This document shows, in pieces, positions 36,745 to 50,780 of a stretch of 64,000 nt of DNA; position 1 is the first letter of the stretch; every line of letters starts with the position of its first letter. The notes below the pieces were generated by a model, which had not been told where the DNA came from, searched no databases, and was given only the letters and a program-made list of their open reading frames with translations. The translations under genes and the position numbers were made by a program. The stretch spans positions 1,736,001 to 1,800,000 of the forward strand of contig WARS01001868.1 of NCBI GenBank assembly GCA_008933995.1, written 5' to 3'. This DNA is from Datnioides undecimradiatus (lineage: Eukaryota > Chordata > Actinopteri > Lobotiformes > Datnioididae).

Positions 36745-37436
36745 GAATAATACTAATTTATATGCATAAAAAAGTTGTATAAAGCTTATGTGTCTCCAGA
36801 GGGAGCCGTGACAAATGCCTCAAGTGATGTCACTTGAGTCAGTTCATGCCAAAGGCTACAAGTTTTAATAAAAGCTACAGTTGTTGAGGTAGAAGTGAGC
36901 TCACCGGACCTTTGTAACCCACTCCACATTTCTGCTTGAGGCTAGGAATTTGTGGCTACATTAGCAGCTACTAGCATAATACACGAGATTTTCTGACCAA
37001 ATTGCCTGCGGGCAAGGTGAGTAATGAGGGCAGCAGATTTTGACAAGTAGGAATTCTTCCTCCTCATGTGTCATAAAAGATGAAATCTCTCATTCTGCTA
37101 CGTTGATTTCAATGTTACAGGAGTTCAATGCTAAATTGTTGGAGTGCCATTTTAAGATATTTCACTTTATAGTTTGTTTTTCCTGAGAGTTTTTATTTAT
37201 AGAACTTTTTTTTATAAGCGTTAATAGTTTATCTAATGAAAGAACACTCCGATGAGTTGTGTGAATATTTCCACTTTTTTCAAGTGTTTTAGATCAGTTT
37301 CATTTTCCACATTTGAGGCACTTCTTTCTTTCTTTTTTGGTAAATAAGCTTCCCAGACTACAGAACACCTGTCACTATGATCATATGATGTTCTTTAAAC
37401 AACCAGATGGGTCCTCGAGAAAATGAATAGACTCGT

Positions 37437-37437
<1 letters not shown>

Positions 37438-37474
<37 letters not shown>
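37438..37474. repeat. (CA)n microsatellite
   Basis: About 18 uninterrupted CA units. Confidence 0.95.
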
Positions 37475-37475
<1 letters not shown>

Positions 37476-38053
37476 AATCATGGTCTCCTAGCAACTCCTA
37501 GTTAGTGGTCCTACCTTGGGAGTGATGCTCTTTTCACTTACATCAGGTGTTTGCCCACTGGGGAAACCAGAAATAACCTTGGTGTGACCCTGAAACACGG
37601 ACATATTTCACCTCGTTCTCGCAAACAACTTCCAACCCCTTTACCTAGTCAACCCCCCCCCCAATCTAAAAAAATAAATAAATAACACCAAAAGCAGTTT
37701 TTCTCCACCCATGTATGTCAGTTTGGCACTACATTAATAGACTTTGCGGTTGACCTCTCTGGGTTCTGTCCTGAGAGGTCTGATGGGTGAATGCAGTGGT
37801 TAAAGATCCAACAGAGGTGAGCTGTAATGAGCAGAAATAACACCTGAGAGCTCATGCTTCCACATCACATATCAGTCACTTCATAAGGAGGGAGGACAGG
37901 CCGTCGACTCTGAGATTTAACAGCATCTGTGGAGGGCCCAGTTGGTGTCCCGTCCCACACTGGGCCAGCAGCAGAAACACTAATCTGCTGCTGTGTGTGT
38001 TTTGTGTGTGAGAGGGATCGAGTGCACAAAGGAGGCATTGTTTTTCTATTCCT

Positions 38054-38314
38054 TGTGTGTGTGTGTGTGTGTGAGTATATAGCGTGGCAGGGGTGTGGAA
38101 GGTGAATCCGTGTGTGAGGTGCACTACATTTGAGCGTGTGTGTGCAGGATCTGCACGGTATATGTGTGTGCGTGTGTTTGTGCGCAGTGGCCTCTTTTCT
38201 GCTTGCCGGCCGTGGCAAGACTGAACCTCCTCAGTGTCCCTGTGTGATCCAGTGATCGATGCAAACCCCTGGAGGTGCCTTTCACACACACCAACACACA
38301 CACACACACACACA
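38054..38314. repeat. cluster of GT and CA tracts
   Basis: A (GT)n tract at 38054-38073 and a (CA)n tract at 38294-38314 flank about 220 bases with scattered GT-rich words. Frames on the minus strand here are repeat by-products. Confidence 0.8.
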
Positions 38315-38379
38315 TGCATGCACTTCTCTCCACTCCTCAACACTGTAAAGTGTCTGTCACCACAGAAGGTTACGGTAAC

Positions 38380-38650
38380 AAACCCAACCTCTCACTCACC
38401 CTCTTACTCAATGGATCAATCAATTAGTCATTCACTTCCTCATCCGTCCTCACTCACTCATTTGCACGCTCATCTATCACGTCACCAAATGTAAAGTCGC
38501 GCTCACCGTCGCCAGCACCTCCGGTAAATCTCATCGACATGACTGATGCAGTCACTCAAACACTTGCACTGTTCACTTACTCATTCATGTGTTTAGTGAA
38601 TGAGTGAGCTCACTGTTCACTGACTCATTCAGCGTGTTCACTCACTCTCT
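38380..38650. repeat. CACT/TCAC-rich low-complexity tract
   Basis: Repeated CTCACTCA, TCATTCA and TTCACT tetramer-like words, with a 9-base inverted pair ACTCATTCA / TGAATGAGT near 38578-38606. It looks like a decayed tetranucleotide satellite. Confidence 0.5.
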
Positions 38651-39028
38651 TATTCGTCAATGGCCCTGGGATTTAAGGTCTGGTTTACATATGTGGACGG
38701 TTTCTTGGAGTGGATTCTCCTGTTTGATGTTGTCGTGTGTGTTACTGATATGACGTTGTCTACAGGGAGTTTCTGACGACATCTGGTGATGTATGTGCAA
38801 CTGTAAGGGTACAGTGAAGATGTGTGTACAATGTGGTTTGTATGAAGTATGAAGTCTTTCAAAAAGTGGGACAATTGACTTTTTGCAGATTTTGGGATAT
38901 TACTAGATTATTATTATTATTATGTTATTAGATACTATATGCAGTGTTGGCACCAGCTGCATGTGATGGGGCAAAGGCGTGCACTCACAGTTCCAAACCC
39001 ACTTCTAGCACGATGTGCGGCCTATATG

Positions 39029-39315
39029 GCACTGCGTTGCATTTCTCCATGGAATGGCAACAATGGATAGCACTATATTATCTGCACTGGAACAGCACTG
39101 CATTGTGTTTCCTCCACTGCAAGGACACCCAAGATGGTATAATCTTTCATTCTTCTCTCTATTCTCCACTGGAAGGTCTCTTCACCGTGGTTTTTTTCCA
39201 CTGGAAGGGCACTTCATTACATTTTCTCCACTAGATAAGCACTTCATTATGTTTTCTCTAGTGCACCTCAGACTGCACTTCTTTATGTTTCCTTCACTGG
39301 AAAGGCACACTAGAC
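39029..39315 (+). repeat. degenerate minisatellite with a unit of about 30-37 bases
   Basis: At least eight imperfect units share the core GCACTTCATTATGTTT plus CTCCACTGGAAGG, starting near 39029, 39066, 39096, 39178, 39207, 39237, 39273 and 39303. The long frame that runs through it with repeated FSPLEGHFI-like peptides is a by-product of the repeat. Confidence 0.65.
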
Positions 39316-39804
39316 ATTCTGCCTAATAAATACTATATATTGATGTTCTGTATATATGCAGCCTCACAAAGGAGATGTGAGGTTACCTATCATTGATTAT
39401 GGATAGGTGTTTTATATACATATTGTTTTAAATAATTCTTTTTAAAATAGTATAACATAATTATACATATATTTTTACATTTGTTACATTTACATTACAT
39501 TTGTTTTATTCAACCGTGAGCAGCTCCTGCATTTTCTTTGTGTAGTTAATTGTGGGGAAAATAGTGTCTGTTACACAGGAGACTCAAAATCTGTTTTTTT
39601 ATAAACGCTGTAAGTTTTGGTTTTTTTTAGGTATTTCTACTCAGTGTGTTCCTTTGACACTTCACTGGAAAGGTCAAATGTCTTTCTTCATTGACTAAAT
39701 AAACTGTTAACCCATCAGTCATGTAGGCACGTTGACTACGTTTGAGTGAAATGTGTGTGTGTGGAAACATTAGGGTGGACAGAGCGATTTCAAACCTTTA
39801 TCTG

Positions 39805-40059
39805 AAGGAGCACTCCGGGGATTTAGTGCTACACCGCCGCACAGCTGGGAGACTAATCTATGCAATGAAATATATACAGATCTATACGTTTTAAACAGGG
39901 GACAAGATTCAAAAACACTGGATCCTACATTTCCCATGATGCACTCACATCATAAAGGTTATGTTATAAGAAAACAGAAGACAATACACAACAAGTTGAG
40001 TCGTGTCTCCCCTGAGAAGTAAGTTGACTTTGAAATGTAAATTCAGCGGAGTGCTCCTT
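39805..40059. mobile_element. miniature inverted-repeat element, 255 bases
   Basis: Exact 13-base terminal inverted repeats, AAGGAGCACTCCG at 39805-39817 and CGGAGTGCTCCTT at 40047-40059. The ends are of the same family as the element at 24824-25546. It carries CTACATTTCCCATGATGCA at 39925. No transposase frame; target duplication not clear. Confidence 0.7.
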
Positions 40060-43000
40060 TAATGCAGATTTCTTTTCCTTTTGTTATACAGAGTAGGTCA
40101 TGGGAGATGGTATCAACTAATAAACTTCTGCTTATTTAATGTATTTTTGAAATGAATTAAGTTTGGAGTACCATATAGAATATCTCAAATTCTGCATAAT
40201 TGCCTCAGTCCATGGTCCTAAAGATATGAAAGTCAGAAAGACCTCAAAATGGGATTTCAGGTGGGAGAGGCTTGACAAATCCTGATTAACTCTTTAAACT
40301 TTTATTGACTCTTTTGTTTTTATGGTGGTGTTTATTGATTTATTTCATTACATCAGCATTAAATTAAGTGGTTTCCTATTCAGCAACAATGTAATTGCAC
40401 TGGAAATATTGAATCCCAGACGTTCATGTAACCAACGATGAACACATTATTTGCCATGTGCTAGAGAAGCCACTTATATGCCATTTCAGATTTATAACTC
40501 GGGCTTAGCAGCAAATTAAAGTCAGGTCTAGAGGAGGATAAAAGATTTACAGTCTATTCGCCAGAATGGTCTGCTAACAGTCGTTCAGCCTACTCACACC
40601 ATTATATCCTTCATTAAATGAGCTGTAGAGGAGAGAATGAGATTTATCCTGCTGCTCTCAGGGCAAACAGGGCACAGTCTCTTCTTCAGACTGACGCTCC
40701 GTGTTGACATTGGGTGGGATAAATCCAGCAGGATCAATAGCAGCTTTTCGTCTCATTGATTTGCTCATACAACCTCACCCTCGTCCCACCCAGAGGTTCT
40801 TCCTCCACACTGACCCCTCTCCGTCACCCATCAACGCTGTTCATTCATCTATCTACATATAGTGCCTATCCATTTCACCAGCTGGAGGCAGTGACATTGT
40901 ACAGTGAGAGCAGCACTTAAAGGTCTCATGATGTCATGTTTTGTAAAAGGCAGGATGATGGTGTAGCTCAACAGTGACTGATTCATACTGTTTCATATAC
41001 TTTTTATGTTCTGCACTGAGGTACAGGTATGTATGGATGGCACCAGTAATATTTGGGAAAATGAACAGCTGTTCACCAGAGCTTGATATCGTAGAGCAAT
41101 GTTGTCTAAAGTGGTGTGAACGACAACTGGTCGAGTTGCAGCATAAAGACGACATCATAAAAAATAATCAACTGTTGCAATTGACCACCCGTCCTCTCTC
41201 TGTGGATTGTGTTGCTCCATAATAGTTTTGTACTTTATCTTAAACGTAAACCTTTGTCATTTTGCAGCTTTTGCTGAAACAACCGTTGCTGTCTGAATTC
41301 CCGTTATTTACAAGGTGAATTTGAGACTTGTTTTGTTGAAATGTTTTACTGCTGTCACACTGTAATGACACAGCACTGCTAATCTGTTGACGTCCGTAAC
41401 CAGTCAGCGTCACCACTTTGAGACAGTTCAGTGTGATTTAATGACGTGTAAATGCTGCGTGGAGGTGACATTCCTTTGTTTTCTGAGACAATGTCACAAA
41501 TGAGCATCACCGAGTTTTGTTCATGACTGAAAGCCAGTGGTCACCGAACAGGAAGACGGCCACTCTGACCTTTCACTGCAGCGGTGTTTTGTTTCCATCA
41601 CTCAACCAACGGTGGTCTTTGTTTATTTCTGTCCTTCCTCGGGGGTAAATAAGACCCCGCTCTCCCAGAGAGGAGCCTGGGTAATGAGGCTTGTGTCTTT
41701 GGAGGCTCTACATCCAACAGGTCATGGGTCAAGCTCTGAGATACAGGGGAAATGGATATGAGGTTGCAGGAATCTATTTATATAACATTATATTTCTATG
41801 CATGTGTGTGTTTGTGTTTGTGTTGTGTCCTGTAATATTATCCACGCCCATCGTCGTCAACATGAATGTATAAAACACGTTTCATAAAACAAAATAACAA
41901 GGCAAATATAACAAAATGTTAGAACACAAATAATCTAGTTCAAACGTAACAAAAAGAAGTCAACAAAACTCCAAATATGTCAAAATTAATTAATACGTTA
42001 GTAAAACTATACAGAAAATACAGGAACAGGCCAGTATGAGTTTATTGGTGTAATTTTTAAGTGACAGGATAAGTTTTTCTCAAGAAACACGCATGTAAAC
42101 AATATATTTATGATGTTTTTGTAAAGGAAACATCCCCAAACGTTGCCTCTGACTTCATGGTGCCTTCAAAGGAGAAGAAGAAGGAGAAAAACAAGAAGTG
42201 GGGGGAAAAAAGAAGTGAAACACACATAATTCCCCTGTCAAAATGAGATGTAAACAACTCTTCATCTGACTGCCGTTTTCTCTCTCCAAGCAGTTCCTCT
42301 CAAGTCTAAAGTGTGACTTTGTCGGCTCCACAAGTTTCACTCCCTGCTAATTTAACTATAGTCTGCCCTGCCGTCGTCTAATTGGCCTTTCCTCTTCCAG
42401 TGCTTTATGATCATCTGATGAACTTTCACCACTGGCAATATGATCAACTTTGTATTTATGTCTCCATATTCCCATTAATAAACTATATCTGCACTCAGTC
42501 ATCACATAAACCGACATTAAGGGCCTCACTTGATCTTTGGGCTCTTGATTGACAGCCCAGCTTATTACTCATTAATCTTTTTGTCTTATTGCTTTTGGGG
42601 TGAGTAAATACGATATATCTGCAACATCGACTGTATGTCTCTGCATCCTGTGACAGGGACGTTGCTCTTTCTGAGGATTTCTTCATTTTTTAGTCCTGGT
42701 TTAAGGAATGTTACGGTTGTTTTTTCTTTTCTGAACTGAGGGTCAGAGGACAGAGGGTGCTGTTTGCTGAGCAGACTGAAGCAATTCGTTCTGATAAACC
42801 CGACAGTGCACTATTCACGGAAACATAGTGCAACATTAAGGAGTTAATGGAGACTAAAGCAGAGTCAGTATTGGACTTTTTACATGAACTGGGTGACAAA
42901 TCGGACAAATCTGAGCGCTAATGATGCTTCATGTCTGTTGGATGGGATGGCAAGCAGCCGTTTGCTAACATGTTGCACAGTTTTCACAACTCCGACATGA

Positions 43001-46000
43001 TGATAATGTATAAACATGCTGCTTAGAGCTTGTTCTACTAAGGTTTTGCTACATTTCCACAATGTAAGCCAATTAAAATTATTGTAACTATTAAATTCAA
43101 AACAAATAGTTATTAATCGCACTGAAAATTAGCGCTGTACTGCACATCAATAGGAAATGTTCAGTTTGACTTTCCATTTGATTTTGATACACAAATTGTT
43201 TGTTTGGACGTTTTGCACTACCTCCGCTGTCCTCGCTGTGTTTTGTGGCCTTTTGCCTTTTGTTTTTCCTTGCGCATCAAAAGACTTTAAACATCCCTGT
43301 GAACATACATCAACAGCAGCTCGTTGGGGCCCGGTACCACCAGTGAACAGTCTGTAGTCGAACCTCTGCTAATTACCATCAGATCCAGCCCCCTACAGTA
43401 GCTGTACACTGCTGTGGTTCAGTGTATGACTTCACTACACACCAAAGGTTTGCAGGATTTAAAAGCATTTCTTCTGCCACTCTCTGATTTCTCCCTTATT
43501 AGATCCGGAAAAAGAACATTGATTCTCATGCAATTATTTTTTCTGCTCCACCACAACTGGATGATTTCCTATGTGCTTTTAAGTCTGTCTGCTGGGGTCA
43601 TCGCTTGTTAGAGTGTGTGATGTGTTTTCCTGTGCATGAATGAGCATGTGTGTATGTGCATGTTTCCTTCTTTTATACAGCATGAGCAATTCCCCATGTG
43701 CAGGTAACTTTCCTTTGCTTTTCCACTTTTCCTGTGCTATTTAAGTACAGTCCATTCTTGTGTGCACGCATGTGTACTTTGATCAGTCTGGGTTGTTTTT
43801 TTTGGGTTTTTTGCATCAGTATTGGAGTATTTTCCCACAACATGCAGACCTGGGGGTGATGGGGCAGAGGTGGTGGGTGTTAGCAGGAGTACCTCTTCTG
43901 TCCACTCAGGATGGGAATGAAGCTGGTAGTGGGTGGAGGTCTGGCCCGAGATTAGCCCTCCTCTGTCTGAGTGATCCCAGGACTGCAGCAAAGGCAGGGC
44001 CGGCCTCTCCTCTGCAGCTCCTCACGTAGCCGTTAATGTAAACACGATCAATATGTTTGTTGTGAGACCTGCACAACTAAAAGGAGAGACTAAAACCACA
44101 CAGCCATGAGGTCGGTATCCTGCCTCATTCCCACTGTTTCTATAACCCATTACATCCCCATGTCCTTCGTGTTTTGAATGTACTTGCTGGAATATATTGT
44201 AAACTTTAGGTGCCTAAAATATTCTGTTTAAACACCTTTCAGCGCCTGCCTGGCTCCCAAGCAGCAAAACCACTATAACTGGATTTTGAAGCAGTGCAGA
44301 AGGGCATGAAGTCCAGTTCCCACAGTGACTACCAGGTGCTGGTTTGAGGAAAACTGAGATGGTTTTAAGGTGAAGAGAAAAACTTTGCAAATTCACTAAA
44401 ACTATGAAGTCAATAACAGTAGACATTTTGTATAAAATATTTGTTTAACTTATGTATAGAAGGTATAATCCAAGCAAATATGTCCACAAGCTTATTGTAG
44501 CTATTGTACATTTAAGCCTGTTTTCCAGCCAATGTTTCGGCAATTTTCACAGTTTGTTGTGCCCAGTAGTCATTCAGTCATCAAAATATGGGAATTCAAA
44601 TTGAAAATATTAAAATTCCTTTTTGACGCAGCAGAAAAAACGAAGCAGGAGCAGGAGCGCTGCACACAAAGTGGCAGGTTGAGGAGACCAGCGCCGACCA
44701 GGGCAGGTCTGTAGCAGGAGAGCTGCCTGCAGCAAGAGAGGTCTTTCCTACATCTGTCAGTCTGTGAGATGGTGTTATCTTCTGCCTTCTTCTGGCAAAT
44801 GTAATGTAATGTAGTCTCTGGCTTTTGTTTGAATGAAAATAATTATCACCCACTATGTAGCATGCTAACTTAGCTACGTTGTTACTCTACGTTGTTAGCA
44901 TAGTTAGCACTTATTAGCTCAAAGTCCTAACTTGGTTGTTTACTTTCTGTTACAGTCACTTGTTCTCTCGTCAGCTGAGTAAATGCTTGAAGCCTAGGTA
45001 GATCTTCTTTGGTCGACAACAGCTGTTAATCATTTTTGCGTGTATTAGTCATTTAACTAAGACCCCTGTTGTCTTTTCACCTCTCGCTCTTTCCCTCATC
45101 ATCCTGCAGTTGCTGTTCTCTTCTCCCATCTGCGACTCGTATGCAGTTCTGATAACCTCTCACCCAGATGAGTTTTGAGCATTTTAATGGCACAGTTTTC
45201 TGTCGTCAAGGGAGACCGCAATTCATATTTGATAAGCATTTCACTGTTGTGTCACTTTTGTGGCTCTGCACTCAAGTTCACAGGATTTTTTTTTTGTGTG
45301 TTACCAAGAGAAAATCTGCTTTTGAAGGTTAGGAGCATATTTGAACCTTTAATTCTCAGCAAGGTTAGGCTGGCTGTTATTCATCCAGTGTGCCAGTTTC
45401 TGTATGTGAGTATTAATATTCTGTCTGTTCTCAAAATAAAAAATACTAAATTTTCTGAGAATTTTTCATCTCTTTTTGTCGGAGACCTCTGCAGGCTTGG
45501 AGCAGTTATTGTTTTCTGAAAAATGAATTGGTTGCAGCTTTTTCTTGTTTTAAAAAAACAACTTTTGTGCCTGACTTGTTGTGTAGAAGTTGAATGAAGT
45601 TGAATCTGCGTGATTGTTCTGGTCACAGCTGGTTTGTCCTCTCTGTCTTGTCTCCTGTGGCTTCTGTTGCTGCTGTGTGCACTCCTCTGTCTCGACCATT
45701 CCTCACCTGTCCACCAGATGCCCTCGGTGTGCTCTCCTGTCCTTCACACCTGTGACTCATCGCTAATCAGCTGTGATCTTCTGACTGCCTTCCCAGCTGC
45801 TCCTCATCTCCAATTAGTGTTCCAGCCCTTTCTCCTGTTGCCTGCACCCTGCTGGAAATCTGTTTCCTGACGTGCTTCGTCTTCCTCCATCCAAGTCAAC
45901 TTTAATTCTACCTGCCTCTTTGTGTCTGTGTATGCAGTAACAACTGGAAGATCTCACTAAACTCTGCAGAAACAATCTGTGCTTGGCTTCTCTGTGTACA

Positions 46001-48519
46001 GTGTGTTTTTTAATTTGTGTTTCTGTGGCCGCTCAGTCTTGTGACACAGATATCCTGTAGGTTCAGGTGTGGGTGTTACATCTGTAGATGCAGACATGGG
46101 GTACTCACTTTTCTCAGACATGCCAACATGTCAACGCATGTGTAAATAATAAATATGTCAGCTCCAGGGCTCTGATACTGTATTGTGCCTGCATGCCTTG
46201 CTCACTCACGTCTGCAGCACATGAGGTTGCTAAAACACCTATTTAAATGCTAAAATATATTTCTAAACTCTAGTTTCTGTGTATCCGTGTGTATGTGTGA
46301 AATTTTGACATTGCTACCTCAATTCATTCGTTCGTTTTGCTGCTTTGTGCGATGAGTAAACCTCTGAAACAACAAAAGCTGCTTAGTATGTTTAGCTTGA
46401 CCCAGAGAGGTGTCAAATAACTATAAAATAAATAATATAAATAGCTACATTTGTTTATTTTTTAAGTGCAGACGCCCTCGCTAACCACTGGCCCATCAGA
46501 CTTCTTTCAGAGTTTGAAAGTGTTGTGGCGTTCTTGTGTTTATGGAGAAGACAAGGCCTTCCTGTCCTTTCACTCCTAAATGAAACTGAGCCATTGTTAC
46601 AGTTTTCTGTTCTGGGTGTGACAGGTTTTTATATTATTTTGCTCTTTGAATAATCAATATTCACACAGATGTTCACTTTTTTCAATTTGATGACTTATTT
46701 CGTGTTCATCCTATTTATATATTTATTACTGTACAATCTTAAGACCTATAACTATAGTCCAGCATTCAGGGACCCTTTGACATCTGAAAATTGATATTCA
46801 ACTGCCTAATTTATTTTAATAGGCCCTTATTAAAACAGTTTGACTTGTCATAGCGAGTGCAGCACCAACGTAATGCCCTTTTTACAACAAAATTAGCGTG
46901 TGTATGTGGGTTGAACACGTGTAATGGATAATGGAAAAAAAAAAATCTAAGTACCTACTGGGGGAGTTTTAGAGATGTGTGCACACCCACACAGGCCTTC
47001 ACAGAGACTGTGACATTTATTGACACATCCGTGACTCTCCTGGTACGTTTCTCATAACTCCTAAGGCGGGACAACTTTTGTCTTTTGCATTTTTATTGAA
47101 CGTACTTTGGTGACCTCACATTTGTTAATTCTGAGCGTAGACGAGCAGCAGAGGTCTGATCATCCAGGGATAAGTCAGAACACGTGTCGATACAAAGGGC
47201 CTTTGCACATAAGGGCAGAAACAAAGGCTGGCAGCCAATTTGATTAATAACTGGCTTTATAATTGATTTTACAACAATAATATCCTTGTCTGGTATGAAC
47301 CATAATCAGCTTTATAGATCTGAAATGTAACACCACGGGAAACAGGAACATGATTTACAGTTACGCCCTGTCTAATGTATGTTATAACAGTAGCATCTAT
47401 CTATCATTATGTTATTTCTGCAGGAGAAATTGTGCTGTAACATCTGAGTTGTCTGTTACACTGCATGTGCATCCCTTGCATGATTGTGCGTCTTGAGGTG
47501 AGCAGAGCTCCTTAAAGAAGATCTTGCACCGAGACGCGTCATTACTAGCAGACCCCACTGAGCTTTACTCCTGAAGATAACACAACTGATGAAAAGAGAA
47601 AGGATTTAACACATTTTCTGTGGTGGAAGCTGCTTTTTAACTGGTTCAGTGATGCAACTGTATTTACAGCTCCATTTCGATTAGCGTTGACAGTTCCAAT
47701 GCCCCTGTACTGTCCACGCTGGCAGACATATTTTCGAAAGGTTGAGCTGCTTATCCATGCTCGTTCTCACGGCGTCTTGTGGGGATTGTGCTCTAACAAT
47801 AGACGCTCAGAGGACTCTGATGGAGCTGTGGCACGGTCCGATCTTTGTTATGTGACTTGTGGGCCCAGGAACATTTGTTCTCCTTCATCCCTCGATATGT
47901 GTGGGATGAACAGATCCTTCCCAGGAGAGTCCATACCGTTTGTTTGCTTCAGCTCTCTCCATCTATCTGCTTCATCTTACCATCTTTTCCTCTCTCTTGC
48001 CAGCCTTCTTATTTTTCTTTGTCTAGTTAATCTTTATAATCTTTGCCTATTTCTATTTTGTTTGATTTTTGCCTTTTTCCCCTCTTCTCTCGACTCTCTT
48101 CCACCTCCTGTTATTACAGTTTGCCTGTAATCATGTGAGTGGAGTGTATACAGAAACACACCCACACTAGCAAAATAATGAGCACCGACATGCTCGCACG
48201 GGGCTGCTTATATGAAGGAGTGTTGAAATAAGTGTTATCACATGCCTGCTTTCCGAGATAACTTGCATGAAGCTGAAAGAGGTGACAAATTTTAGCAGTG
48301 CTAGCCGTGTAGCTAACACAGATGGCCGTTTGGTTGGTCCATCCATCCACCAGTATGGATAACATGACTTGTTTGTAAGAACATGTTGCCAGTCTGTCCG
48401 ATAATAAAAGATATTTCAGTCTGAGTCAGACGATGCATCTTAATTACTCTCTTACGATTTCCCTCCTTTTTATTATTCAGTAAAAAAAAAAACTTGAACA
48501 TGCACAATACCTGCAGAAC
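40060..48519. other. upstream non-coding DNA, middle part
   Basis: No coding exon recognised. Contents are AT-rich DNA, an A-rich stretch at 41870-42010, a T-run near 43795-43810, GCTAAC-type words near 44860-44910 and a C/T-rich stretch at 45620-45900 whose words resemble a dispersed repeat. The longest frame (47687-48130) ends in a low-complexity pyrimidine run. Confidence 0.6.
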
Positions 48520-48716
48520 TCATGACATTCCCTTAGCTGTACTTTGTGTTCAGTCCTAATTAGCACATGTTAGCCTGCCAATATACCCAATTAGCATAGT
48601 GAACATGAAAACTGTTACCAGCTAAACATCGGCATGTTAGCATTGTCACCTAATAGGATGGCTAATAAAGTTAGCGATTAGCTAAACCTGCAAGGGCAGC
48701 CTCACAGAGCCAGCTT
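48520..48716 (+). repeat. teleost dispersed repeat rich in TTAGCAT/GCTAAC
   Basis: The stretch with CCTAATTAGCACATGTTAGC, AAACATCGGCATGTTAGCAT, GTTAGCGATTAGCTAAACCT and GCAGCCTCACAGAGCCAGC follows the order of a familiar fish repeat whose end contains the 'cagcctcacagagc' block. Short related GTTAGCATAGTTAGCAC text also occurs near 44850-44910. Confidence 0.5.
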
Positions 48717-50780
48717 GTATATAGGCTACATAAATATTATATTTATTTATATGTTTATTTTATTGTTCATTTATCTGTCAGTCATGCCAACCCAACCAGC
48801 TAAATTTGAGACACCATTTTTTCCAAGTCCGCTGCTTTCGACTTTAAAATTTGTTACTGATCAAAGTATAAAGCACACACACACAACCACACGCATGCAC
48901 ACAATCCTCCCTCGCTAAGCTAGTGACATTCCTCAGTGCTTGTGGTTTCTCTCCAGAGTCACTAGATCACTGTCGGATTAGACCCCTATTTCCCTGCAGG
49001 CAGTTGGGGTGCCCCGAGTGTGTCAGTATTTTTCATTGTGTGTGTGTGTTACTGTGTGTGCGTATGTGCACAGACATGCTTGTGAGTGAAATGGCAGGGA
49101 ACACGGTGATTAACACTGAATGTGTGGTTGCTCCCGGCACTGGCACAGTCATAGGGAAGTGCTGAGCCGTGTAAGCACCTGCTTTATTCCCCCCCAGTGA
49201 GACGACAGAATAAAGACATCAAGCGCACCCCTGCAGCCGCCCTCCACCCCAATCCACCCATCCGCCTCTCCCCCTTCTCCTTCTCACACGCTCTCATACA
49301 TATACACAAATATACACACACATGCGCTGAGGTCGGTGTCTGAATGTGTGTGTATTCAGGCTGAATCTCTGCCAACCAAGAAGGCCATATTGGACCTGTG
49401 TCTGCACCATCTTTCCAAACACGACCCCCACCACTGACCGAGTTGTGCTGGAACGGAACTGGTGTACCACCTCAAATGCACCATTACTCAGATCTATGGT
49501 CGACCCCGTTCCGGCTCCATCCGCCGCTGGTCCTTGGACCCAACCAGCAGACTTCAGATCACAGTGCCTGAATCTTTGGCGTGTCTTGTGGAGCCTGGCA
49601 GTGTGTTTTAAGGAAGGAGAGTTTTGAATCAAACAAAACAAGCTGAGAGGAAAACAGAAATCCTGCAGGGATGCCTCATGCTAAGTAAAAAGAAAGTGGT
49701 GGAGTAAGAAGAAGGGTGAGCTGGGGGGGGCTAGAGAGGGAGGGACCAGTAGCATGTATTTAGTGCTAATGTTGGTGCTGACAAGCAGCTTGTCTTTAAT
49801 TTTCAGGGATGTACAATTAGTTATTTATTATATTTTCAGGCAATTTTATTTGTTGTATTTGTTTATGTCTTTTATACATATGGCCATATGTAGCCTCTGA
49901 ATGGTTAACATACTGTTTTGCCGTCTGTGTTCCTCTTTTATGTAACAACTGTAAAATGTGTTCCCTAATCATAAGTCCTCGTACAAAAGAAAACCAAGGA
50001 CCAGATTTTTGCTTTCAGTATTGGGGTTCTCTGGTTTGTAGTGTATCTTACGGCTGTGGTGGCACTGGAACAGTCTCTGAGCCTTGACTGATTATAAACC
50101 ATGACCAGTGTTGAGTTTCCATTGCAGAACCCCAGATAACTAGTATATTTTCATGAAAGGGTTTGAGCATATTAAGAAGAACATATAGGGTTTTTTTGGC
50201 CTACCTTACCCACAATGCAACTTATTATGCACGCTTATTGTACAGTATATTTAATATTAACATGTAGCTAACTAACTGTACTGCAGTACGCCCTTTCTTG
50301 TATTTACATTTATCTATTTATTTTAATTTTTTATTGAATATCATCGTACAAGTTTTAAACACAAGACTTTCATTCACTTATAAATGGCAGCCAGTTTGTT
50401 CATTTTTAAACAGAGGGGTGGATACCTGTTTCCTCACATTCAGCCAGCTTGTGATCTGCAGGGCAGACTTCAGAAGCTGTCTGACTCTCAGCTTTGGCCT
50501 TATTGTCTTGCAAGGCCAGTGAGGCTGTGGTAGCATCTGGTGCCTGAGCTGCAGAAAATAGATGTACTGTGGAGGATTGCAGCTCTAACTGCAATTTGAC
50601 ACTGCAGTTAGGAGACAAATATGAAATAAATACAAATTAAGACTTTTTAATCATCCTGTTTCATATGTCCATGTTGTTTTTATATATTATACAAGAGATC
50701 TGTAATGTCATTAAGCTCAAAAAGTACTGAACTATCCCAGCTGCCACGAGAACAAGGCCTTACAGTGTCACTGATGGTGC
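48717..50780. other. upstream non-coding DNA before the 50.8 kb element
   Basis: No gene recognised. 49200-49640 is open on both strands and moderately GC-rich, but neither frame matches a family I know. A TACCTTACCCACAATGCAA motif lies at 50202. Confidence 0.55.

Larger units (their letters stand above)
36745..39804. other. upstream non-coding DNA, satellite-rich part
   Basis: No gene recognised. Apart from the microsatellites at 37438 and 38054-38314, the CACT tract and the minisatellite at 39029, I see only AT-rich unique-looking DNA. Confidence 0.6.

Noticed and set aside
38380..38650. Regularly spaced CACTCA words suggesting a CRISPR-like array
   Set aside because: Units are short tetramer variants without unique spacers, in vertebrate DNA; a decayed simple repeat.
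39015..39326. 103-codon frame with repeated FSPLEGHF-like peptides
   Set aside because: Explained by the degenerate minisatellite unit.
47687..48130. 147-codon plus-strand frame
   Set aside because: C-terminal half is a low-complexity Leu/Ser/Phe run from pyrimidine-rich DNA and the N-terminal half matches nothing I know.
49294..49641. Minus-strand 115-codon frame and overlapping plus-strand 93-codon frame
   Set aside because: Both strands are open over the same bases and neither resembles a known protein; ends run into CA-rich DNA.
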